Position numbers and translations under genes: made by a program. A stretch of DNA of 64,000 bases from Pseudomonadota bacterium. Its GTDB lineage: Bacteria > Pseudomonadota > Gammaproteobacteria > Burkholderiales > Rhodocyclaceae. Where the stretch lies: NCBI GenBank assembly GCA_018261905.1, contig JAGTRU010000011.1, positions 1 to 64,000 on the forward strand, read 5' to 3'. The notes under the pieces were generated by a model, which saw only the letters and a program-made list of their open reading frames with translations, was not told the DNA's origin and did no database searches. The number at the start of each line of letters is the position of its first letter. Position 1 is the first letter of the stretch. This document shows, piece by piece, positions 38,783 through 47,941 of this stretch.

Positions 38783-39826
38783 ATGGACATTACCGAACTA
38801 CTGGCCTTTGGTGTCAAGAACAAGGCTTCCGACCTGCATCTTTCGTCCGGTCTGCCCCCGATGATCCGCGTTCATGGCGACGTGCGCCGCATCAATCTGC
38901 CACCCATGGATCACAAGGATGTGCACGGCATGGTGTACGACATCATGAACGATGGCCAGCGCAAGATCTACGAAGAGACCCTGGAGTGTGACTTCTCCTT
39001 CGAGATTCCCAATCTGGCGCGCTTCCGGGTCAATGCCTTCAATCAGCAGCGGGGGGCGGGGGCCGTATTCCGGACCATTCCTTCCAAGGTGCTGACGCTG
39101 GAAGACCTCAATTGCCCGAAAATTTTCAAGGAAATTTCCGAGTATCCGCGTGGCATAGTGCTGGTCACCGGGCCGACCGGTTCGGGCAAGTCCACGACCC
39201 TGGCGGCGATGGTCAATCACGTCAACGAAAACAGTTACGGCCACATCCTGACCGTCGAGGATCCGATCGAATTCGTCCATGAGGCGAAGAAGTGCCTGAT
39301 CAACCAACGCGAAGTCGGGCCACATACCCTGTCCTTCGCCAACGCGCTACGCTCGGCGTTGCGCGAGGATCCGGACGTCATCCTGGTCGGCGAACTGCGC
39401 GACCTGGAAACCATCCGCCTCGCCCTGACAGCGGCGGAAACCGGTCACCTGGTGTTCGGCACGCTGCATACTTCATCGGCCGCCAAGACGGTCGACCGTA
39501 TCGTCGACGTCTTCCCGGCGGCAGAAAAGGAAATGGTTCGCGCCATGCTCTCCGAGTCGCTGCGCGCCGTTATTTCCCAGACCCTGCTGAAGACCAAGGA
39601 AGGTACCGGGCGGGTCGCCGCGCACGAGATTTTGATCGGCACCCCGGCGGTGCGTAATCTGATCCGCGAAAACAAGGTGGCGCAGATGTATTCGGCGATC
39701 CAGACCGGTCAGAGCTACGGCATGCAGACCCTGGATCAGAATCTGCTCGACATGGTTCGGCGCAATCTGGTATCGAGTAACGAAGCACGCAACAAAGCGG
39801 CCAACAAAGATGCCTTCCCGGTCTGA
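38783..39826 (+). CDS. pilT: Type IV pilus retraction ATPase PilT
   Basis: 347 residues. Hexameric motor that depolymerises the pilus. PAS-like N-domain, Walker A GPTGSGKST near residue 131, Asp box LTVEDPIEFVH near 155, Walker B DPDVILVGELRDLETI near 195, His box GHLVFGTLHTSSA near 222, and the PilT-specific AVRNLIRE (usually AIRNLIRE) near 288. Start ATG 38783, AAGGA 7 bases before. Divergent from yggS; pilU follows after 31 bases. Confidence 0.97.
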   Translation: MDITELLAFGVKNKASDLHLSSGLPPMIRVHGDVRRINLPPMDHKDVHGMVYDIMNDGQRKIYEETLECDFSFEIPNLARFRVNAFNQQRGAGAVFRTIPSKVLTLEDLNCPKIFKEISEYPRGIVLVTGPTGSGKSTTLAAMVNHVNENSYGHILTVEDPIEFVHEAKKCLINQREVGPHTLSFANALRSALREDPDVILVGELRDLETIRLALTAAETGHLVFGTLHTSSAAKTVDRIVDVFPAAEKEMVRAMLSESLRAVISQTLLKTKEGTGRVAAHEILIGTPAVRNLIRENKVAQMYSAIQTGQSYGMQTLDQNLLDMVRRNLVSSNEARNKAANKDAFPV

Positions 39827-39857
39827 ACCGGCGGCACGACAGAAAAAGAGGTAGGCA

Positions 39858-40994
39858 ATGGAACGCGATCAGGCCATGAAATTCATGCACGACCTTTTGC
39901 GTCTGATGGCGCAGAAAAAAGGTTCGGACTTGTTCATTACCGCCGGTTTTCCGCCGGCCATCAAGATCGACGGCAAGGTGACACCGGTTTCCAACCAGGT
40001 GCTGACGGCTTCGCACACGGCCGAATTGGCGCGCTCGATCATGAATGACCGGCAGGCCGCCGAGTTCGAATCGACCAAGGAGTGCAATTTCGCCATTTCG
40101 CCGACCGGTATCGGCCGCTTCCGGGTCAATGCGCTGGTCCAGCAGGGGCGCGTCGGCGTCGTCTGCCGCACCATCAACATGACCATCCCGACCCTCGATG
40201 CCTTGGGCTTGCCCCCGGTCCTCAAGGATCTGGCGATGACCAAGCGCGGGCTGATCATCCTGGTCGGCGGTACCGGCACCGGTAAATCGACCTCGCTGGC
40301 GGCCGTCGTCGATTATCGCAACGAAAATTCCTACGGGCACATCATCACCGTCGAAGACCCGATCGAATACGTCCATGAGCACAAGAACTGCATCATCACG
40401 CAGCGCGAAGTCGGGGTCGATACGGAAGACTGGGGTCCGGCCCTGCGCAACACCCTGCGCCAGGCTCCCGATGTCATCATGATGGGCGAAATCCGCGATC
40501 GCAGCACCATGGATTACGCCATCGCCTTTGCCGAAACCGGTCACCTGGCGCTGGCGACGCTGCACGCCAACAGTGCCAACCAGGCCATCGACCGGATCAT
40601 CAACTTTTTCCCGGAAGAGCGTCGGCAGCAACTGCTGATGGACCTCTCGCTCAATCTGCGGGCCATGGTGTCGCAGCGTCTACTGCCCAAGAAAGATGGC
40701 AAGGGGCGGGTGGCGGCGATTGAAATCCTGCTCAATTCCCCCTTGATTTCCGACCTCATCTTCAAGGGCGAGGTGCAGGAAATCAAGGAAATCATGAAGA
40801 AATCCCGCGAACTCGGCATGCAGACTTTCGATCAGGCCCTGTTCGACCTTTACGAGGCGGGCAAGATCACCTATGAAGATGCGCTGCGCAATGCCGACTC
40901 CTTGAATGACCTTCGCCTGCAGATCAAGTTGCTCGGCAAGGATGCCAAGGACCGCGACTTGACCAGCGGTCTCGGTCATCTCGATATCGTCTGA
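39858..40994 (+). CDS. pilU: PilT-dependent retraction ATPase PilU
   Basis: 378 residues. Paralogue of PilT that adds retraction force. Walker A GGTGTGKST near residue 137, Asp box ITVEDPIEYVH, Walker B APDVIMMGEIRDRSTMDYAI near 206, His box GHLALATLHANSA near 229. The DLYEAGKITYEDALRNADSLNDLRL-type tail is split around 332-356 and typical of PilU rather than PilT. An AGAGGTAGGCA ribosome site precedes the start. Confidence 0.96.
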   Translation: MERDQAMKFMHDLLRLMAQKKGSDLFITAGFPPAIKIDGKVTPVSNQVLTASHTAELARSIMNDRQAAEFESTKECNFAISPTGIGRFRVNALVQQGRVGVVCRTINMTIPTLDALGLPPVLKDLAMTKRGLIILVGGTGTGKSTSLAAVVDYRNENSYGHIITVEDPIEYVHEHKNCIITQREVGVDTEDWGPALRNTLRQAPDVIMMGEIRDRSTMDYAIAFAETGHLALATLHANSANQAIDRIINFFPEERRQQLLMDLSLNLRAMVSQRLLPKKDGKGRVAAIEILLNSPLISDLIFKGEVQEIKEIMKKSRELGMQTFDQALFDLYEAGKITYEDALRNADSLNDLRLQIKLLGKDAKDRDLTSGLGHLDIV

Positions 40995-41011
40995 CCACTG
41001 CGGAGAACAAC

Positions 41012-41698
41012 ATGCGTCGTCTGCTCAATTTGCTGTCCGGCCTGTGCCTGATGCTCGTCGTGGGGCTCGCCCAGGCCGGGGCGCTGGCTGCCATTTCGAG
41101 CGCTGATGCCGGTACCGGCGTCAAAGAGGCGCTGGCCAAGGGGGCCGACTATGCGGTCGTTTCTCTTGGCAAGGACGGTGGTTTCCTCGGCAACAGCAAG
41201 GTCCGGATTCCCTTGCCCGGCTACCTGCAAAAGGCCGAAAGCGCGCTGCGCATGTTCGGTCTGGGCAAAGCGGCCGATCAATTGATCGAAACCATGAACC
41301 ATGCGGCCGAACAGGCGGTGGCCGAAGCGCGACCGGTGCTCGGCGAAGCGATCCGGAAAATGACCGTGCAGGACGCCAAAGGTATCCTGACCGGTGGCGA
41401 AGACAGCGTGACGCAGTATTTCAAACGGACCTCGACCGAGCAGCTGACGGCGAAGTTCATGCCTATCGTCAAGGCGTCGACCAAGAAGGTGCAACTTGCC
41501 GACAAGTACAACCAGTTTGCCGGCAAGGCGGCGAGTAGCGGCCTGATCGAGCAGAAGGACGCCGATCTCGACAGCTATGTCACGCAGAAGGCGATGGACG
41601 GCTTGTTCGCGATGATTGCCGAAGAAGAGAAGAAACTGCGTTCCAACCCGCTGGGAGCTGGCAGCGACCTGCTGAAGAAGGTATTCGGCGCGCTCTAA
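41012..41698 (+). CDS. DUF4197 family exported protein
   Basis: 228 residues with a signal peptide (about 1-22, LCLMLVVGLAQA). The body matches DUF4197: GVKEALAKGADYAVVSLGKD, VRIPLPGYLQKAESALRMFG near residue 68, TVQDAKGILTGGEDSVTQYF near 122, ADKYNQFAGKA near 163. Function unknown. It follows pilU after 17 bases and is probably in its operon. Confidence 0.88.
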   Translation: MRRLLNLLSGLCLMLVVGLAQAGALAAISSADAGTGVKEALAKGADYAVVSLGKDGGFLGNSKVRIPLPGYLQKAESALRMFGLGKAADQLIETMNHAAEQAVAEARPVLGEAIRKMTVQDAKGILTGGEDSVTQYFKRTSTEQLTAKFMPIVKASTKKVQLADKYNQFAGKAASSGLIEQKDADLDSYVTQKAMDGLFAMIAEEEKKLRSNPLGAGSDLLKKVFGAL

Positions 41699-41748
41699 AT
41701 TAAAGTCTGGCGGTTGATCTGCCGTTGACGGGGGTAAGGAGCCCGTCC

Positions 41749-42066
41749 ATGAAGCTGAACCGCCTCGAATCTACCACCCAACCCTACTCCGGCGCTTCCG
41801 TCGAGCGGGCGCGGCGGGTTGCCGGCGAGAAAGTGCGGCGGGTGGAATTGACCGAGGGCATCGAAGGTGACCGCCAGCGCAGTTTGCAGCAAGAGCTCGC
41901 CGAGTTTGACGGTCAGGCCGCCGGGCCTTTCGAAGGTGGCGAGCGGGTGTTGCTGGAGGCCCGCGCGGTGGCGGCGCAATTGACCTCGCTCGGCGCCGGC
42001 GCGGGCGCCTTGCTCAAGGCGGTGCCACCGACCGGTGCCGAGCGCAAGGTCGACGACCAGGCCTGA
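41749..42066 (+). CDS. Hypothetical protein, unrecognised
   Basis: 105 residues. AAGGAG lies 8 bases before ATG 41749, and codon choice looks coding. The protein is Glu/Arg/Ala-rich and helical, with no signal peptide, no Cys and no membrane segment; the tail ends in ERKVDDQA. I recognise no family. A longer reading frame on the opposite strand covers the same bases, but it has no ribosome site and no recognisable content. Confidence 0.55.
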   Translation: MKLNRLESTTQPYSGASVERARRVAGEKVRRVELTEGIEGDRQRSLQQELAEFDGQAAGPFEGGERVLLEARAVAAQLTSLGAGAGALLKAVPPTGAERKVDDQA

Positions 42067-42138
42067 GCCGCCTGCACCCCGCAGGCCGACTCCCTGTCGG
42101 GGAAGGGCTGGGGTAAAATCAAGGCATCGAATCCAGGG

Positions 42139-42166
42139 CGCCCCGCATCGTCGGGGCGTTGTTATT
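42139..42166 (+). terminator. Possible terminator before rep
   Basis: CGCCCCG-CATCGT-CGGGGCG hairpin followed by TTGTTATTT, an imperfect T tract. It lies 72 bases after the small unknown gene and just before rep, so it could instead shape the rep leader. Confidence 0.4.
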
Positions 42167-42175
42167 TGCCCAAAA

Positions 42176-44164
42176 ATGTCCGGCCTCAATCCCCAGCAAC
42201 GCGAAGCGATTCACTACCTTGACGGCCCCTTGCTGGTGCTGGCCGGGGCCGGCTCGGGCAAGACGCGGGTGATTACGCAGAAAATCGCCTATCTGGTGCA
42301 GGATTGCGGTTTTCAACCCCGGAACGTGGCAGCCATCACCTTTACCAACAAGGCGGCCAGGGAAATGCAGGAGCGCATCGGTAAAATTCTGTCCAAGCCG
42401 CAAGCCGACCAGTTGCAAATTTCGACCTTCCATTCGCTCGGCGTGCGGATTCTGCGCGAGGAGGCCAAGGCGCTCGGCTACAAGCCGCGCTTCTCGATTT
42501 TCGATTCGGCGGATTGCGCCGGCATCATCGGTGAAGTGGCGCAGACCGTCGATAAGGCAACTTTGCGCCTGCTGCAGTCGATCATCTCCAACTGGAAAAA
42601 CGCCCTGGTCTCGCCGGAAGCGGCTCGCCACCTGGTGCGCGACGAGCATGAAAACCTGGCGGCGCATGCCTACCTGTCCTACGAGGCCACGCTGAAGGCC
42701 TATCAGGCGGTCGATTTCGACGACCTGATCGGTCTGCCGGTCAAGCTGTTCAACGAGCATCCGGACATCACCGACAAGTGGCAGAACCGTCTGCGCTACC
42801 TGCTGGTCGATGAATACCAGGATACCAACGCCTGCCAATACCAGTTGCTCAAGCAACTGACCGGCGTTCGCGCCCAGTTCACGGCAGTGGGCGACGATGA
42901 CCAGGCGATCTACGGCTGGCGGGGGGCCGATATCGAAAACCTGAAGAAGCTGCCCAACGAATTTCCGGCCCTCAAGGTCATCAAGCTCGAACAAAATTAT
43001 CGGTCGACGGTCCGCATCCTGAAAGCGGCCAACAACGTCATCGCCAACAACGAAAAGCTGTTCGACAAGAAACTCTGGTCCGAACTGGGGCTGGGCGATC
43101 CCATCCATGTCACCGCCTGCCGCGACAACGATGCCGAGGCCGAAGGCGTGATCATGAAACTGCAGGCGCACCGCTTCGAACAGCGCGGCCAGTTCAAGGA
43201 CTACGCCATCCTCTATCGCTCGAATCATCAGGCGCGCATTTTCGAGGAATACCTGCGCGATCACCGCATCCCCTATCTGCTGTCCGGCGGCAAGTCCTTT
43301 TTCGACAAGGCGGAAATCAAGGACATCATCGCCTACCTGCGTCTGCTCACCAACGAAGATGACGATCCGGCCTTTATCCGTGCCGCCACCACGCCCAAGC
43401 GCGGGATCGGCGCAGCGACGCTGCAGGTGCTTGGGACCTACGCCGGCGAACGCCATATTTCGCTGTTCCAGGCGGCCTTCGAGGAAGGCTTCGCGCATCG
43501 CGTGCAGACCCGCCAACTCGAACCCCTGCTCGAATTCTGCCAGTTCATCAACCGGATCCAGGGGCGTGCCGTCCGCGAGCCGGCCCAGCAGGTCTTGCCC
43601 GACCTCTTGAAAGCCATCGACTACGAGACCTATCTCTACGATCTTGAGGAAGAGCGCACGGCGCAGACGCGCTGGGGAAATGTCTGCGAGTTTGCCGGCT
43701 GGCTGAACCGCAAGGGCGAACAGGACGGCAAGACGCTGATCGACCTGACCCAGAGCATCGCCCTGATCAACATGCTCGACAAGCAGAATGACGATGACGT
43801 CGACGCCGTCCAACTGTCGACCCTGCATGCCTCGAAGGGCCTCGAATACCGGCACGTTTTCCTGGTCGGGGTCGAGGAGGGCATTCTGCCGCACCGTGAG
43901 TCGACTGACCCGAGCAAGATCGAAGAAGAACGTCGCTTGATGTATGTCGGTATTACCCGGGCTCAACGTTCGCTGCACATTTCCTATTGCGAACGGCGCA
44001 AGCAGGCGCGCGAGTTCGTGCCCTGCGATCCGTCACGGTTTATCGACGAGATGGGTAAGGAAGATGTCCGCTTTTCCGGCGGCAAGCAGGATGTGCCACC
44101 CGACAAGGCGACCGGCAATGCCCGCCTCGACGCCATGAAGGCGATGCTCGCCGGCAAGCGCTGA
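42176..44164 (+). CDS. rep: ATP-dependent DNA helicase Rep (UvrD family)
   Basis: 662 residues. Superfamily 1A 3'-to-5' helicase that helps replication forks past blocks. Motifs: LNPQQREAI, Walker A LAGAGSGKTRVI near residue 23, ITFTNKAAREMQERI near 57, Walker B LLVDEYQDTN near 218, GDDDQAIYGWRGA near 245, EQNYRS near 282, STLHASKGLEYRHVFLVG near 547 and YVGITRAQRSL near 590. Length and the RGADIENL form fit Rep rather than UvrD. ATG 42176 gives the family's usual N-terminus. Confidence 0.93.
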   Translation: MSGLNPQQREAIHYLDGPLLVLAGAGSGKTRVITQKIAYLVQDCGFQPRNVAAITFTNKAAREMQERIGKILSKPQADQLQISTFHSLGVRILREEAKALGYKPRFSIFDSADCAGIIGEVAQTVDKATLRLLQSIISNWKNALVSPEAARHLVRDEHENLAAHAYLSYEATLKAYQAVDFDDLIGLPVKLFNEHPDITDKWQNRLRYLLVDEYQDTNACQYQLLKQLTGVRAQFTAVGDDDQAIYGWRGADIENLKKLPNEFPALKVIKLEQNYRSTVRILKAANNVIANNEKLFDKKLWSELGLGDPIHVTACRDNDAEAEGVIMKLQAHRFEQRGQFKDYAILYRSNHQARIFEEYLRDHRIPYLLSGGKSFFDKAEIKDIIAYLRLLTNEDDDPAFIRAATTPKRGIGAATLQVLGTYAGERHISLFQAAFEEGFAHRVQTRQLEPLLEFCQFINRIQGRAVREPAQQVLPDLLKAIDYETYLYDLEEERTAQTRWGNVCEFAGWLNRKGEQDGKTLIDLTQSIALINMLDKQNDDDVDAVQLSTLHASKGLEYRHVFLVGVEEGILPHRESTDPSKIEEERRLMYVGITRAQRSLHISYCERRKQAREFVPCDPSRFIDEMGKEDVRFSGGKQDVPPDKATGNARLDAMKAMLAGKR

Positions 44165-44221
44165 GCGGCGGCCTCATCGTCGCCGTTCCGCCTGACCCCG
44201 CGGCAAAATTTTCGGTGCACG

Positions 44222-44245
44222 AAAAAGGGAGGCCGCAGCCTCCCC
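44222..44245 (-). terminator. Rho-independent terminator after the cytochrome c5 gene
   Basis: On the minus strand GGGAGGC-TGCG-GCCTCCC is followed by TTTTTCG, 24 bases after the stop. Confidence 0.85.
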
Positions 44246-44268
44246 AAAATTGTTTCGCCTTGCTTGGT

Positions 44269-44718
44269 TTACTTGACCAGACCAAGCAGGTGATCAACCG
44301 CGCCCTTGATTTCGTCGTCAGACAGATTGGCCGCGCCGCCGCGAGCCGGCATGGCGTTCTTGCCGCCCAGTGCGCTCTTGTATAGGACGTCCTTGCCCTG
44401 CGCAATACGCGGCGCCCAGGCAGCCTTGTCGCCGGCCTTCGGCGAGCCGGCGGCGCCGGTGGCATGGCAGGCGGCACAAACGCTGTTGAAGACGGTGAGG
44501 CCATCCTTCGGTCCGCTGCTGACCGCCGGTGCTTCGACCTTGGCCAGTTCGAACTTGGCGACCGGCTGGATGCGGACATCCGACTCGTCGCTGCTATTGG
44601 CGGAGTCGGCGGCTGAGCCGGTATGTTTGACGGTAAAGGGGAAGATGATGGCGATCAGGACAGCAGCCGCGATGATCACTGCCCACATGATGCTCTTAGA
44701 AGAATGCTGCTCGGCCAT
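44269..44718 (-). CDS. Membrane-anchored cytochrome c5-type protein
   Basis: 149 residues. One N-terminal membrane segment (about 9-31, MWAVIIAAAVLIAIIFPF), a Ser/Asp-rich linker, and one c-type domain: haem site CAACH near residue 83, GDKAAWAPR near 98, and the axial Met in KNAMPARGG near 124. This is the cytochrome c5/CycB fold, probably an electron carrier between periplasmic donors and terminal oxidases. ATG 44718 is chosen; upstream starts run into a non-coding stretch. Flanked on both sides by minus-strand terminators. Confidence 0.9.
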   Translation of the reverse strand: MAEQHSSKSIMWAVIIAAAVLIAIIFPFTVKHTGSAADSANSSDESDVRIQPVAKFELAKVEAPAVSSGPKDGLTVFNSVCAACHATGAAGSPKAGDKAAWAPRIAQGKDVLYKSALGGKNAMPARGGAANLSDDEIKGAVDHLLGLVK

Positions 44719-44966
44719 GCTGATTCCCTCATTACACAAATTTAAAAGTCCGTGATTATAGCGACTTAACTTTGTCAATTGAGCAAAAAAAACCCCGCCA
44801 GCGGCGGGGTCGAAATTCTCGAAAAGGGGGTTTTCGAGAGGAGGGGTTCAATGCACAGTCGCAGTGTAGGGGCCGTCCCGTCTCGCGTCTGTCGTCCTTT
44901 CGTAGCCTTGTGTAACAAAATGTAGCTATTTGGCATTGCTCGGGCCGGGCTGCCCATGGCGCAATT
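44719..44966. other. Spacer upstream of the cytochrome c5 gene
   Basis: 248 bases with no convincing gene. It contains the terminator of the small gene to the right and AT-rich sequence (44740-44790) likely to hold the cytochrome promoter. Confidence 0.4.
44785..44810 (-). terminator. Rho-independent terminator, minus strand
   Basis: Minus strand CCCCGCC-GCT-GGCGGGG followed by eight T. It ends transcripts coming from the small gene at 44967-45149. Confidence 0.85.
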
Positions 44967-45149
44967 TCAGTTTTCTATGGCGCAGATTTCAACGGCGCTG
45001 GGCGGAATCTGGTAATCCGCCGCCAGTTGCCGTCTGGCCAGCTCTTCGATGGCCTGACCTTCGCCGACGACAAAACGCCGGGCACCGCTGAAGTTCTGCG
45101 GGATGCCGGCCCGGTCCTGGGTGATTCGAAAGTGAATTTTGACCTTCAT
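44967..45149 (-). CDS. Small hypothetical protein
   Basis: 60 residues, starting at ATG 45149 with GGAG 7 bases before it, and followed about 160 bases later by a strong terminator on the same strand. The sequence is mixed alpha/beta with FRITQDRAG, RRFVVGEGQAIEELARRQLA and an end in EICAIEN. I recognise no family with confidence. It is divergent from the old-yellow-enzyme gene. Confidence 0.6.
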   Translation of the reverse strand: MKVKIHFRITQDRAGIPQNFSGARRFVVGEGQAIEELARRQLAADYQIPPSAVEICAIEN

Positions 45150-45349
45150 TGCTGTACTCCAATTATGTGTTTTTCTCCTGCCGGGCCAGTATAGGCAGCC
45201 GATGCTGCGCTGCAATATCGGTTTTCCACAGGTCGGGGCCCGGGGCGTGCCGCGCCCCCGACGGAAAGAGGCGGTTGGAATGTGGGCAAAGCCTGGGCAA
45301 AATTCCGGCTCGGGCTTTTGCCCCGACACAACAGCAGAAGGAAATGATC

Positions 45350-46465
45350 ATGAGCCAACTGTTTTCCCCTCTCGCCATCGGTCGCCTGCACCTCACGAAT
45401 CGCATCGTGGTGGCCCCGATGTGCCAGTATTCGGCCGAAGATGGCCTGGCCACCGACTGGCATCTGATGCATTACGGCAATTTGGCTTTATCCGGCGCCG
45501 GGCTACTCATCCTGGAGGCGACGGCGGTGCTGCCGGAGGGGCGGATTTCGCCGGCCGATCTCGGCTTGTGGTCGACGCCCTGCGAAGAGGCGCTGGGCCG
45601 GGTGCTGGCCGCGCTGCGTAAATATTCGGCGATGCCGGTGGCCATTCAACTGGCCCATGCCGGGCGCAAGGCGGCGAATCGGCTGCCCTGGGAAGGCGGC
45701 GGCCAGTTGCCGAGCGCGGCGGGGGGCTGGCAGTCGGTGGCGCCTTCGGCGCTGCCCTTCCTGCCGACGGAATCCTGGCCCGAGGCACTCGATGCGGCCG
45801 GCCTGGCCCGTGTCGAGGCGGCCTTCGTCGAAGCGGCGCAACGGGCTCGGCGGCTCGGGATTGAGGCCATCGAAATCCACGCTGCGCATGGTTACCTGCT
45901 GCACCAATTTCTCTCGCCGCTGGCCAATACGCGGCAAGACCAGTATGGCGGCGGACTCGAAAACCGCATGCGCTTCCCGCTGGCCGTCTTCGCTGCAGTG
46001 CGTGCGGCGGTGCCGGAAATGACTCTGGGCATTCGCCTTTCGGCCACCGACTGGGTTGCCGGCGGTTGGGATCTCGAACAGAGCGCAGTTTTTTCCCGGG
46101 AACTCGGGCGCTGCGGCTGCGATTTCATTCATGTCTCGAGCGGCGGCCTGGCGGCGCAGCAGAAGATCGTTCCCGGGCCCGGCTATCAGGTGCCGCTGGC
46201 CGAAAGCATCCGTCGGGCGAGCGGCTTACCGACCATCGCCGTCGGGCTGATCACCGAAGCCGAGCAGGCCGAGGCGATCATCGCCGGCGGCCGGGCCGAC
46301 ATGGTGGCCCTGGCCCGCGCTATCCTGTTCGACCCGCGCTGGCCCTGGCATGCGGCGGCCAAGCTCGGCGCCGCGGTCGATGCGCCGCCGCAATATTGGC
46401 GTTCGCTGCCGCCGGGGCAGAGCGGACTGTTCGGCGCAATGAAAATGCCGTCGCACCGTCCCTAG
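45350..46465 (+). CDS. NADH:flavin oxidoreductase, old yellow enzyme family (YqjM-type)
   Basis: 371 residues, FMN TIM barrel. VVAPMCQYSAEDG near residue 21 has the Cys of the YqjM/thermophilic-like class, which tunes FMN redox potential. Substrate His pair in HAGRKAA near 103 (H-x-x-R); Tyr/His in IEIHAAHGYLLHQFLSPLAN near 166; NTRQDQYGG and GGRADMVALARAIL near 310 complete the fold. Likely reduces activated C=C bonds or quinones; natural substrate unknown. ATG 45350 follows AGAAGGA; ATG 45344 is too close to it. Confidence 0.9.
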   Translation: MSQLFSPLAIGRLHLTNRIVVAPMCQYSAEDGLATDWHLMHYGNLALSGAGLLILEATAVLPEGRISPADLGLWSTPCEEALGRVLAALRKYSAMPVAIQLAHAGRKAANRLPWEGGGQLPSAAGGWQSVAPSALPFLPTESWPEALDAAGLARVEAAFVEAAQRARRLGIEAIEIHAAHGYLLHQFLSPLANTRQDQYGGGLENRMRFPLAVFAAVRAAVPEMTLGIRLSATDWVAGGWDLEQSAVFSRELGRCGCDFIHVSSGGLAAQQKIVPGPGYQVPLAESIRRASGLPTIAVGLITEAEQAEAIIAGGRADMVALARAILFDPRWPWHAAAKLGAAVDAPPQYWRSLPPGQSGLFGAMKMPSHRP

Positions 46466-46483
46466 AGCGGCGCTCGGCCCGCC

Positions 46484-47812
46484 TTAGCGGGGGCCGGGCC
46501 GGGCTTTTTTCGGGCCGCTGGCCGGGCGTGCCTTGCCCCGGCTTCCGGTCTTGGCCGGCGCTTCGTCGAAGCCCACCCAATTGCTCGGTACTCCCTTGCT
46601 GGCCCTGCCCCCCGGGACTTTCGGCTTTTTCGGTTTCTTGACCAACTGGCCGGCGCCGTTGGTCATCGGTACGCGGTGCTCCGGCTCGAAACCGGGCTCC
46701 TCGTCGCGGCTCAGCGTCTGTTTGGTCAGGCTTTCGATGGCGGCGAGCAGGGGTGCCTCGTCGGCGCAGACCAGGGAAATCGCTTCACCGCTGGCGCCGG
46801 CCCGGCCGGTGCGACCGATGCGGTGGATGTAGTCTTCGGCGACGATGGGCAGGTCGAAATTGACCACCTGCGGCAGGTCGTCGATATCCAGGCCGCGCGC
46901 TGCGACATCGGTGGCGACGAGGATCTGCACCGCGCCCGCCTTGAAGCTGTCGAGGGCGCGCTGGCGGCTGGCCTGCGGCTTGTCGCCGTGGATCGCATCG
47001 GCCTTGATCTGCTTGGCGAGCAGGGTGGCGACCAGTTGGTCGGCGCCTTTCCTGGTCTTGACGAAGACCAGCACCTGGCCCCAGCGGCGGTCCTTGAGCA
47101 GGGAAAGAAAGAGCTCCGGCTTGCGCTTCTTGTCAACTGTTACCACCCACTGCTTGACCGCCTTTACCGTGCTGTTGCGCGGGCTGACTTCGATCAGCAG
47201 CGGATCGCGCAGCCGCCCCTTGGCCAGGCTGCGGATTTCGTCGGAGAAGGTCGCCGAGAAGAGCAGGGTCTGCCGTACTTTGGGCAGGGCGGCGAAGACC
47301 GCCGAAAGCTCCTGGGCGAAGCCGAGGTCGAGCATGCGGTCGGCCTCGTCGAGGACCAGGATCTGCACCTGCTTGAACTTGAGGGCGTTCTGACGAAAGA
47401 GGTCGAGCAGGCGGCCCGGGGTGGCGACCAGGATATCGACGCCGCGGCGCAGGCGCATCATCTGCGGATTGAGGCTGACGCCGCCATAGGTCGCGTAGGT
47501 GCTGACCGGCAGATGTTCGCCGTAGTGGCGGAAACTGGCATGCACCTGTTCAGCCAGTTCGCGGGTCGGCACCAGGACCAGGGCGCGGATCGAGTTGGCA
47601 GCCACTTTTTCTTCGCTGGCGCCGAGGCGTTGCAGCATGGGCAGTGCGAAAGCGGCGGTCTTGCCGGTCCCGGTCTGGGCCGCTGCCATCAGGTCGCGGC
47701 CGGCCAGTACGGCGGGAATGGCCTGGCTTTGGACCGGCGTCGGCGTCTTGTAGCCGAGGCTGTCGAGGGCCTGGAGGAGGGCGGGGGCAAGGCCGAGGCT
47801 GGCGAAGGTCAT
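46484..47812 (-). CDS. rhlE: DEAD-box RNA helicase, RhlE-like
   Basis: 442 residues. Q-motif FASLGLAPALLQALDSLGY, then Walker A AAQTGTGKTAAF near residue 42, PTRELAEQV near 84, VLDEADRMLDLGF near 151 (DEAD), SAT in LLFSATFSDEI near 185, TDVAARGLDIDDLPQV near 296 and HRIGRTGRAG near 325. A basic Lys/Pro/Gly tail (about 400-442) probably binds RNA. Roles in ribosome assembly and RNA turnover are inferred from the family. Convergent with the old-yellow-enzyme gene. Confidence 0.92.
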   Translation of the reverse strand: MTFASLGLAPALLQALDSLGYKTPTPVQSQAIPAVLAGRDLMAAAQTGTGKTAAFALPMLQRLGASEEKVAANSIRALVLVPTRELAEQVHASFRHYGEHLPVSTYATYGGVSLNPQMMRLRRGVDILVATPGRLLDLFRQNALKFKQVQILVLDEADRMLDLGFAQELSAVFAALPKVRQTLLFSATFSDEIRSLAKGRLRDPLLIEVSPRNSTVKAVKQWVVTVDKKRKPELFLSLLKDRRWGQVLVFVKTRKGADQLVATLLAKQIKADAIHGDKPQASRQRALDSFKAGAVQILVATDVAARGLDIDDLPQVVNFDLPIVAEDYIHRIGRTGRAGASGEAISLVCADEAPLLAAIESLTKQTLSRDEEPGFEPEHRVPMTNGAGQLVKKPKKPKVPGGRASKGVPSNWVGFDEAPAKTGSRGKARPASGPKKARPGPR

Positions 47813-47941
47813 GGGATGGCGGGTGACGGGAAAAGGCGGAGTTTACCCGCTTCGTCCGGAGCGGGGGCAGGCATCTGCAGGCTCCTGCCGTTGGTGCCCC
47901 GGCAGCGCCGGTTCGGGCGGCCGGATGTTAAGATCTGCCGC

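Noticed and set aside
41695..42189. 164-residue minus-strand frame over the small gene at 41749
   Set aside because: No ribosome site, overlaps the start of rep, and composition is shadow-like; the plus-strand frame has AAGGAG and a good start.
46676..47941. In-frame plus-strand extension upstream of pncC, antisense to rhlE
   Set aside because: The real CinA domain starts at 47942; everything before it is the reverse complement of the DEAD-box helicase.
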